A stretch of DNA of 64,000 nt, from contig JAVLRN010000001.1 of assembly GCA_032821775.1 (NCBI GenBank), forward strand, positions 4,774,001 to 4,838,000. Direction: 5' to 3'. The notes below the pieces were generated by a model. The model saw only the letters and a list, made by a program, of their open reading frames with translations. It was not told the origin of the DNA and made no database searches. This document shows, piece by piece, positions 56,320-64,000 of the stretch. Each line of letters starts with the position of its first letter. Position 1 is the first letter of the stretch. Position numbers and translations under genes: made by a program. Origin of the DNA: Sanguinoderma infundibulare. Taxonomy: Eukaryota > Basidiomycota > Agaricomycetes > Polyporales > Polyporaceae.

Positions 56320-58300
56320 AAACTACAGCTATCTATGTACAGACACGTTCACTCGCGACGGCAGGGAGGAGGGAGAGGAGAGCGGGGAGAAACCCATGGG
56401 GATAAAGCTACCTACGCAGTCTACACGGGGGAGGGAAACAGAAACTCGTAGTTTTGCTGCAACTCCACTACAGTGGTACATGAGGTACAACCCAGCTCTC
56501 GGCGCGATCGTACACCAGAGAAAAGAGATACACCCGTACCGCGCCATCCATGTCCCGTAAAAATGCAAGCGGTTTGTGATCGCGTTCATGGGCTTGAAGT
56601 CGTCCATGTTGTGCACGAACACCTGCCAGCAATGCGTCCGCATTCAACATTCACTCATCCGGCCATCACACAACGGACAACACGAAGGAAGAGAAAAGGA
56701 CGCACAGTGGTCTTCACAACCTGTCCCAGCTCCCCCGGCCAGACACGGACGAGCTGAGAGAACCCCGGTCAGTTGGCCCGAGACGTCGAACGTAGTTGTC
56801 AGCTGGATACAGCACCGAGCGACCGTTACGAAGCTTGAACATCCAGGGGGATTCGAGATCCATGTTGGTGAGATTGGCAAGCACGCCACGCCCGCAAATC
56901 GAGTTCCGCCTATGAACGTCAAGTTGAGAACGACTTCGAGGTAACACCGTGCTCGGAGAGTACGCACTGTGCAAACGAGAACATCGATCCGGACGCCCGC
57001 CTCGAGACCGCCTTGCGAAGGTCGTCGTTCGGGTGCCGCGTCTCCGTCCGGATATCTGAATGAATACGCTTGTCCATCTTGAGATCGACGTCCGGCAGCA
57101 TACTCCCATGGTCATAGAGCATTGACACCCCGGACGATAGAGGAGTACAGCAAGAACTCACCGACATCTTGTCCGCGATCTCGGGGTTGACGTACATGAC
57201 GATGTCGTCCTTGACCGGGCTGTGCGGCATCCCACGTCCATGTGAACGTGAGCTCAAGTCCGGAATGAACCATACCGTATGCTCACCGAGTACCAAGTCC
57301 GCGCGCGGTGATCGACAAGTGGTCGAAGGGGCTGAGGTCGGAATGATACGTCGAACGACCATTTGATGACGCCTCGGGCCAACAGCTCGCCACAGTGCTC
57401 GTAGAGTGTTGACACACCAGACGGACGATGAACTCGGTCACCGAGGGGGACCCTTTGCCTGCCACGCCATTTTGACGCCATCAGTGTCTGCTACTATGCA
57501 TCGACAGAAACGCATGGAAAGAACTCACCTGAGAGTTTGTGTTCGAAGGAACCATCAAGCCCGGATATGTATGGGGCGCGGGCAGCCGTGTCAGCGAAGA
57601 TGAAGGTGTGAAATGCGGACACTCTCTCCCCGTTCCCGAGAACAATGGCCGACATCCTGAGACGTCGCTGCAACGCAGGTAGAGCAGGTGGATGCAAAGG
57701 AGAGCACATCGGAGACATCGGTGACGCAATTTCAGGCCAAATGGCCATAAGGTGCGAATGTGAGCGTAAGTCTGGAATGAACCATTCAGAGGGGTGCTCA
57801 CTGAGCACGCGGTAATCTTCAAGTGGTCGAGAGGGCTGAGGTCAGAATGACGTCCGGTCGGACAGCCTTCAAGTCATCCTGCTGTCAGAACGTTCGAAGG
57901 CAATCAGTATCACATACGCGTAAAACAGGACTCACCGAGGCTCCGCCCGGGGTTCGCTCAGCGTCGATCCCGAACGCCTCACAGAGCTCTGTAGTTCCCG
58001 CGCGACCGGGGATCCATCAGCAATGAGAAATTCTGAGGAGGCAGAGAGTCGACGTGCTCACCGGATGTACGAGCGCATTGCACGTGCTGGGAGGCGACTC
58101 GGACGCGAACGTCGCAGACATAGCTTGTATGGAGGATACTACGGCGAAGGAGAACATGGATCAGATGGAAGACAGTGAGGTTTGGGGAGAGAGGAGAGGG
58201 GAAAGTCGCTGGGGACCAGCAAGAGGACTTTGAAACGGCAACAGCGTTACGTTGAGGATAAGCTGATGTGTAATCACTGCGAATGATATTAGATGCTTAC
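56320..58300 (-). pseudogene. Unrecognised minus-strand exon remnants, rearranged (unit 3)
   Basis: Same remnants as in units 1 and 2 (CWQVFVHNMDDFKP at about 56.6 kb, VKDDIVMYVNPEIADKM at about 57.2 kb, MAIWPEIASPMSP at about 57.75 kb). The interval 57,362-57,480 is replaced by unrelated sequence, and several small deletions occur after 57.9 kb. Confidence 0.4.
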
Positions 58301-61290
58301 CGCTATCGCTACGGTTAACTCATTTGATGGCGCGGTATCTCCGCGTCGTGAGGTGGTTTGAAATGCCCGATCATCGTGAATCTGAAGATATCCGAACCGC
58401 GCGTCCCGAAATGATTTCTTCCGCATTAGAACGCGAATGAATGCATCAAGCGGAAGCCTGCTCTAAACGAGCGGCTCTGTGGGAGCAGGCACCGCAGGTG
58501 CTGGTGTTGGAGATGGGGCGGCGGGCGGCGGAGGATTGAGCATGGCCACCCACACTGGCGACGCGGCCGCACTCTCTGGGACAGGCATCGTCTCAGGTTT
58601 CGCGGGCAGTGAGGGGTGAAGGGGGACAGCAGCAGTGGGTGGCGGGTGCGCTCTTGGAGGTGGGAGCTGAGGATCTTGCGATCCCGAGGTGGACAGTGGC
58701 GGCGTCGACGTGTTGTTCGGCATGGGGTTCGCTGTGGCGGACGCCGCCGTGGCGCTTGCGCCGTCTTTGGGCACGGCTGTCTTCGCACGAGCTGCTGCGA
58801 TGTGTTCCGCCTGCTTCGTGAGCTGCTTCTTCTGCGTGTTGATGCGCGCATCTTCCTGCTTAATCTTTTTGACAAAGCCTTTGATGTCCCCGGGCCTGCG
58901 AAAATAAGGACCGTGTTTGCAATACCGCGGCGAATGGATATGCACTAGAACGGGTGCTGTGAATCCCACAAATCCCGGTACCCCATCTCCGGAAACTCCG
59001 TCAACGGCGCGCTTCCATACCGGTACGGCCGCGGCTCCTGATCCACCCTCATCTTTTCCCGCACGCCCTCCGTCGCTTCCTCCAACCCGACCTCCCTCTT
59101 CTCCCCATCAACCTCGACATGCTGTTCCTGTGCACGCATGAACAAAAGGCGATGTCTAAGGATGGGAATATCGGGTACGTACGGCCGCCATCCTTAAATC
59201 CAATTGATGTGCAAAGTCGTTTGAAATGGATACACGCGAGATTCTGAATACTTGCTAATCTCGCGTGTATCCAGGCACTTTCTTCTACGTTAGACTGCGG
59301 ATAAAATTAGTCTATATGTCACCAAGCTTGTGTGCACCGCGGAGAATGTTAAATCGGACTCGAATGGCCGATGCGGAAACTCGGGGTTTGAACTTTCCAA
59401 TCGCGGTCACCGCCAAGAAGACAGGGCTTGCGAGACCCGCTGGCGCCGCAGCTCTAGCCCGTCAACTCCAAGCGGCGCGTGAGGTCGGTAGAAACATCGA
59501 GTTCTAGCGGCAGCGTCGAATGCAGTGTGCCGATTCTTCTGGAGTGTATACAGAGTGCCGCTGCGGCTGTGGGAAGGCCAACGACCCGCTTGGGACCGGG
59601 CTAATCGTGACGCAGCTGTTGGCCATGGATGAGTTCGAGACGATACTTTGGAAGAGCTTGCTCCGGTTCAGACCTTGAGCGTATCCTATGCTGGGCGTGG
59701 GGGTCTTGGGGAGGCTGGATGGAGCCGAGGGGAAGTGTCCCGGCGTGGTCGTTGTGAAGCCCACTTGCACAGTGTTGGAATGTTCAATTCCAGCTTGATC
59801 TGGTGCAAGGCTTGGTACGGCGAAGACAAAACTGGTCAGAAGTGAGCATTAGGAACTGTATAGCACAATTCAGCACAACCATGGCCAGAATGTTCGGAAC
59901 AGGATGGAAAACGTACCATGTAAATGAGCTTCTGATGGAAGCGAGTGCGTTGCGAGGAGATGGCGATGATGCAAGCTCGGGCTTGCGCTTGCGGAGATTT
60001 CCGCTCTAGCGATGGACTTTCAAATTATTGGTGCATGCAAGCACCGCCAAGGATGACGCGCGCAGACTAAACTCACCGCCTCGTGGTACGGACTGAATTT
60101 GGTCTTGCCCGTGACTTCGTTCGCAGCGGTGCTCTTGCCGATCCGCGTTTTGGGCTTGCAGTCACGCAAGCGGTACTTGTGCCTCGGCGTCGGCAACTTG
60201 AACATGAGCTGGGTCTCGGATGCGAGCTTGCCATAGCCAGTCAGGCAGTACTCGTCGTCCAAGTCGTCGCCACCCTTGCTGCTCGCAGCGCGGCCCATAT
60301 CCGCATCACAGTAGTCACGATCAGCGGCCGCGGTCGGGGTGGAATGAGCGCCGTCCCCAATCGAGCCAGACTTGTCATAATATGAGCCCGTGAGGGTCGC
60401 GGCGCGGCAAAGCTGTGATCAAGAGTCAGCTGCCGTTGTGAGGAACGTGGCCAGGGATGGAATGGACTGACTGATTGGCTTTGTGCCGTCCAAGAGGAGT
60501 CCCTGGGATCAAAGATGTCATTAAGCGTCCCGCTACCCTCTCCTGCAGCCGAGGACTCACTCACCATCCTCGTGCGCCATGTATCCGCCACTCAGAACTT
60601 TGCAGTGCGTCCGTCTGTTCGCCGCTGCGCGGTCTTGGTAAACGTCAGGAGATGGTTGAGAAGGATGAGGAGCTGGAAGAGGAACTGCCGGCGGAAATGC
60701 ATGTCCGCGATCTCGAGCTCGAGTAGCTCGCGGCCGGTGAGGTACTTCGCGAAGCAATAGTGGCTCTTCGTGGTGGTCTCCGCCACTCCGGTTTCGGTTC
60801 CGCTTCAGAGGCCCTGCCCGTGCAGCGGGTATGTCGTTTGATTGTTGCCCAGAAGCGCACTTCTCCCGCTCGCGTCCCTTTCCACCGGGCCCGTCCCACG
60901 TCGGGCCGTACTCTCCTTATAAATGCACTTCGCTCCGCTCTCCCGAAGGGAAATGTGACTGAGGAATGTGGGAATGAGACCACAAAACATAGTCGTCGTG
61001 CCTGTGTTAGCCAGCTGCCGAAGAGGTCGTTCAGGGTGTGGAGGACGACGGCCTTGCTCTTCTGGAGGATCATGCCCTCAGAGAGGCGTTCCGCACACGC
61101 TTTGATCCACTGGAATATGTGCGAGCACGAGGAGATGCTTTGTGCCTCGAAGAGGTCCTGGAGAACAGTGAAGGGGAACGCTTGGTCGCATGCATCTGTC
61201 GTGGTGCCAGAGCGGACACCCGAGGCATCGATTGTAAACTCTTGATAGCGGCAGCTCCAGCACTGTACGCACCTCTCGGGATTCCATCCT
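58300..61290 (-). pseudogene. THOC1: THOC1/Hpr1-like pseudogene, unit 3
   Basis: Carries the same LNDL frameshift as the other units. Its C-terminal exon is the best preserved: GPYFRRPGDIKGFVKKIKQE, then ARINTQKKQLTKQAEHIAAA, and an open Pro-rich tail with LHPSLPAKPETMPVPESAAA (58.46-58.9 kb). It keeps a stretch (KTAVPKDGASATAAS...) that is shorter in units 1 and 2. The core QYCFAKYLTG motif is altered (HYCFAKYLTGRELLELEIAD). Confidence 0.8.
59227..59273. repeat. Perfect hairpin, 17 bp arms (unit 3)
   Basis: TGGATACACGCGAGATT and its exact reverse complement flank a 13 nt loop that differs from units 1 and 2, although this part of unit 3 is otherwise well diverged. Confidence 0.85.
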
Positions 61291-61782
61291 AAGTGCGAAC
61301 GGCAATCAGTATAATGCGCGCATGTGAGCATATGCGGAGGACGTAAAAATCTGATAAAACTGTGTTTGATGAGGAAAGCGGGTAAGTGAATTGAAACCGA
61401 ACATCGTGAGAGCAGTGGAAAGGGGCCGGATGGTCGTCATCTAGACATGTATGCAGAAAATTTACGCAGTGGGATTGCGGCCCCAGGATGGAGATGCGTG
61501 ACATGCGACGCTGCATAGCCACAGCGAAAAGGGCCGGTTGGGTGGTTCTGTTGCCGGTAGAACATTTTCATGCATCATCGCAGTGGTCAGAGGTCTTAGA
61601 GTGGAGTCTGGCAGGTCGCAGCGGCGACATTTTGAGTCAATCGAGATTGACAGAACGCAGAGCGGATGCGCTTACCGGACATTGTAACGATGCGGCAACC
61701 TCCAGAGATCGCTGAGATGCGCGCTGCGGACAAGTCACAAGCATGTCGGCTATGCCTCCCAAAGGGACATAGGTGAGCAACT

Positions 61783-62275
61783 ACTCACGAATTTGTCCCT
61801 ACGGTAGTCCCGCCGGACGTACGCGACCGTGATCCCTGGCCATCCATGGATCGTCATTGTACTTCGCACGCAGATGGAACACCTTCGTCGGAATCGTGAG
61901 TCGTGCAAACGGAAAGCCCATCGAGTACCCAAAGGTCGACGCGAAGACCTCGATCGAGTACCGCGCCATCGGATTTTGCGAGCTCCCGGGGGCCGTCACC
62001 GATGCAACAAGGTACTGCCCACCAGGGAGCAGTGCCATCTTGAGCACCGTCTGCGGGCATTGATCTCCCATTGGCGCATATACTTGGGGCTTTCGTGGTC
62101 CCAGTGCTCCGAGAGTGAGATGGCATGGGTGAGGAGATGCTCGGCTTCGATGCTCGAGAGGTTGACGACAGAGGAGCAGTCAGTGGGCAGGACGGGCAGG
62201 AGCTGGTGTTTGGTGCAGGCGAGGATGTGCTTCCACACCGCCGGTTCGCTTGAGCAGCGCTGCAGCTGGTCGCTG
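61783..62275 (-). pseudogene. Inverted, truncated F-box gene copy (unit 3)
   Basis: The longest of the three inverted fragments. It still has LQRCSSEPAVWKHILACTKH-like sequence after the F-box helix, then VVNLSSIEAEHLLTHAISLS and HWDHESPKYMRQWEINA, a frameshift, and TVLKMALLPGGQYLVASVTA. Exon 1 and exons 3-4 are absent. Confidence 0.8.
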
Positions 62276-62279
62276 AAGG

Positions 62280-63045
62280 CGGATGAACTCCGAGTTGGTC
62301 ATGCGACTGACGCTAGTATGCATGGTCGAGTAATCATTGACATCAATAAGACAATGTTGGCGAACATGACCGTAATTCACGAAAGCGGAAACCGGATGGG
62401 TTCAGCCCCGACACCACGACGGACCATGAAAGAAGACGTGGTGCGCATGGCCACAACCTTGCAGACAGCAGAGTGGACACAATCTTTGGGGATCATGAAA
62501 GCCGGCCGTTCCAGACATTGGTCTACTCACCCATCGAAGCGAGCATTGGCCGAACGTCTGATGGATGATGCTTGGGTGGTTGCGACTCGCTGGTCTCGCG
62601 TGCGGTGCTGATTTGAAACTCCTAGATGGCAACCGGGTGGAGTCCAGTCCCTGTATTTGATGGCGTGCAATGTCAGAAAATAAGATTTTACCTGACACAG
62701 CAATCGTAAGACACTTACACTGGCGAAGGGCCGGTCATTGATGCAGCGATGATCGTGGTAGAGAGCAAAGAGCGACTGCCACGACACGAACCGAGGGCAG
62801 CGCCACAAGGGTCCAAGCGCCCGCAGCTGCCATTTGCGGAATCCGCTCTCTTGTAAACCTCCATCAGCCTCGGCCTCGCTTCCACTCGTTCGTTTCAACT
62901 CCTGCTGCGCTCCGCCACAGTACCTGACTCAATTGTTACCCCCGGACAACGGCATCTCTCCGCCGACAGGAATAGGGAAAGCGAATACAGCTCACTTCAA
63001 GGCTACACCTCCACACAGGTCACGACTGGAGGGATGGACGAACAA
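62280..63045. other. Remnant-rich DNA up to the array edge (unit 3)
   Basis: Counterpart of 31.54-32.34 kb. The spliced minus-strand pieces FVSWQSLFALYHDHRCINDR and LHAIKYRDWTPPGCHLGVSN are still open here (62.5-62.9 kb), which hints at past coding function. Confidence 0.35.
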
Positions 63046-63246
63046 CAGATAGACAGATAGCGAGGGACATACTACGAGGATGTCTGCCACAGCGGGTGCC
63101 ATGGTGCGTTTCGTGTCAGGTGCTGAAGCGGGGATATATTGACATAGGAATGAGTGATTGAATCAGGTACTAGTCTACATCTCTCCGTCGTCTCCTGCCA
63201 CACAAGCAACTAATTGCATTCACAGCAACGCACAAGGTAAAAACGG

Positions 63247-63726
63247 CTAGTCGGAGATCTCCTCAATATCTGAAGGCTCGGCCTCAACCTCGATGTCCGA
63301 CGACCAGACAGCCTCCTCAATCGGGTCCTCCGGATCCTCCATCCCCGTGATGCCTTGTCCGTCGCAACGATGCTGGCGGTGACGCTGAATCGGAACCCCC
63401 GGAAGGACGGAGACAGGGCTAGAGCATGCGAGCTTGACCCGCTCGTCTGTCGCTTCCTCGAAGCGGAGCACACCCGATGTCCATAGCGCAAGCAAATGCT
63501 CCATGACCGGCTGGCCGCCCGGAACGTCACTCAGGTTTCCGAACGGTACGTCCGTCGGCCACCCTACAAGATCCTTCCTGTCCCTGATGACAACGTCATG
63601 CGTGTAGCCTGTTGTGGACCACCGCATCTGCGCGTTGGGGCTGCCGGTAAGCTCTTCTGTGGAAACGGCATCAGAACACAACTCAGTAAGTCCATGATGC
63701 GGGTATGCAGTTCTCGAGCTTGACAT
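63247..63726 (-). CDS. Agaricomycete hypothetical protein, C-terminal part
   Basis: The minus-strand frame reads TGYTHDVVIRDRKDLVGWPT, then DVPFGNLSDVPGGQPVMEHL and LALWTSGVLRFEEATDERVK, and ends in an acidic tail DIEVEAEPSDIEEISD. The W-P-x-x-V-P-F-x-N-x-S-x-x-x-G-G pattern followed by L-W-x-x-G-x-L-R-F recurs in many proteins of unknown function in mushroom-forming fungi, often near transposons. An acceptor (TTTCCACAG) before EELTGSPNAQ suggests that the true exon begins at about 63,667 and the 5' exons lie to the right. Codon use looks natural and no break is seen. Confidence 0.5.
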   Translation of the reverse strand: MSSSRTAYPHHGLTELCSDAVSTEELTGSPNAQMRWSTTGYTHDVVIRDRKDLVGWPTDVPFGNLSDVPGGQPVMEHLLALWTSGVLRFEEATDERVKLACSSPVSVLPGVPIQRHRQHRCDGQGITGMEDPEDPIEEAVWSSDIEVEAEPSDIEEISD

Positions 63727-64000
63727 CGAACGTCGTCATGCTGCGTATTGCTCAGGATATCCCCGCAGACTCGAATCGTTTCTTGTAGACGTCTCTTTGC
63801 ATGTCTTGACCGCTAATCATACCATAGTACCTGCAGACAGTTTACTGTGTCCGTTTTGTCTCCTACCGATATTCAGATGTTGTGGACGACATCAGATATC
63901 AATCACAGGAACCTTGCATGTCCGCAACATCGCGTTATGGCCTCACTCATGCGATGACGGCTTCAAGTTGCTCTGCACAAGGTGTATGTATACTGGGTGT
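63727..64000. other. Window edge, upstream part of the minus-strand gene expected
   Basis: No confident exon is seen. The 5' exons of the protein at 63,247 should lie here or beyond the window. Confidence 0.3.

Larger units (their letters stand above)
51009..63045 (+). repeat. Tandem segmental duplication, unit 3 (partial, about 12.0 kb)
   Basis: Third unit. Homology runs from CATGTCCTTCC at 51,009 to ...GGACGAACAA at 63,045 and then stops; units 1 and 2 continue (…ATTTTGGTTGCAGC) with the H3 and Sel1 fragments, which unit 3 lacks. The left part matches unit 2. From about 57.3 kb it is clearly more diverged from units 1 and 2 than they are from each other, with local replacements and deletions (for example at 57,362-57,420). 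Confidence 0.93.

Noticed and set aside
20552..63045. Whole array as a Helitron or other single transposon
   Set aside because: No Rep/helicase, transposase or terminal repeats were found. The hairpin at 28.5 kb is not followed by a consistent CTRR end in units 2 and 3. Unequal crossing-over explains the layout better.
20552..63045. Assembly artefact as the sole explanation for the triplication
   Set aside because: The units differ by many substitutions, an 85 bp deletion, different minisatellite counts and a rearranged stretch in unit 3, so they are not simple duplicates of one contig. It cannot be fully excluded without reads.

Overview
The window looks like nuclear DNA of a basidiomycete fungus, most likely an Agaricomycete. 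It is GC-rich, its genes are split by many 50-65 bp GT-AG introns (some exons are only 17-19 nt), and it carries typical agaricomycete families: F-box proteins with a basidiomycete-type body, a 7-TM membrane protein, a long-tailed tetraspanin and the p38-type kinase Hog1. Exon coordinates were worked out by hand from splice consensus, reading frame and family alignment from memory; no search was run.

Left, non-repeated part (1-20.5 kb). The 3' end of a histone H3 gene opens the window. A decayed proteasome alpha-5 gene follows, then a helical hypothetical protein (-), an intact 8-exon 7-TM protein (-), a small single-TM protein (+), an interferon-induced 6-16 (ISG12) family protein (+), a broken F-box-type gene (-), an intact tetraspanin (-), small gene remnants, a secreted proline-rich tandem-repeat protein (-) and an intact 13-exon hog1 (-). 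hog1 shares a 580 bp divergent promoter, containing a perfect CRE site, with a mitochondrial-type NADH-cytochrome b5 reductase gene (mcr1, +).

Right part (20.55-63.05 kb). A unit of about 15.2-15.3 kb is repeated head to tail: two full copies and a third that breaks off at about 63,045. Each unit reads: mcr1 (+); an F-box gene (+) with a hairpin-forming minisatellite just after its stop; unrecognised minus-strand exon remnants; a THO-complex subunit 1 pseudogene (-) interrupted by extra DNA that includes a near-perfect 16-18 bp-arm hairpin; an inverted, truncated copy of the same F-box gene (-); a stretch of remnants; a histone H3 fragment with a stop codon; and a Sel1-repeat (Skt5/Chs4-like) fragment (-). 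The unit starts essentially at the mcr1 start codon, so only copy 1 has the native mcr1 promoter. The F-box gene is open in all three units, whereas nearly everything else is decayed.

The units are mosaic. The left part of unit 2 matches unit 3 and its right part matches unit 1. This is the outcome expected when an older two-unit array gains a third unit by unequal crossing-over. Beyond 63.05 kb the sequence is single-copy and carries the C-terminal part of another agaricomycete protein (-).
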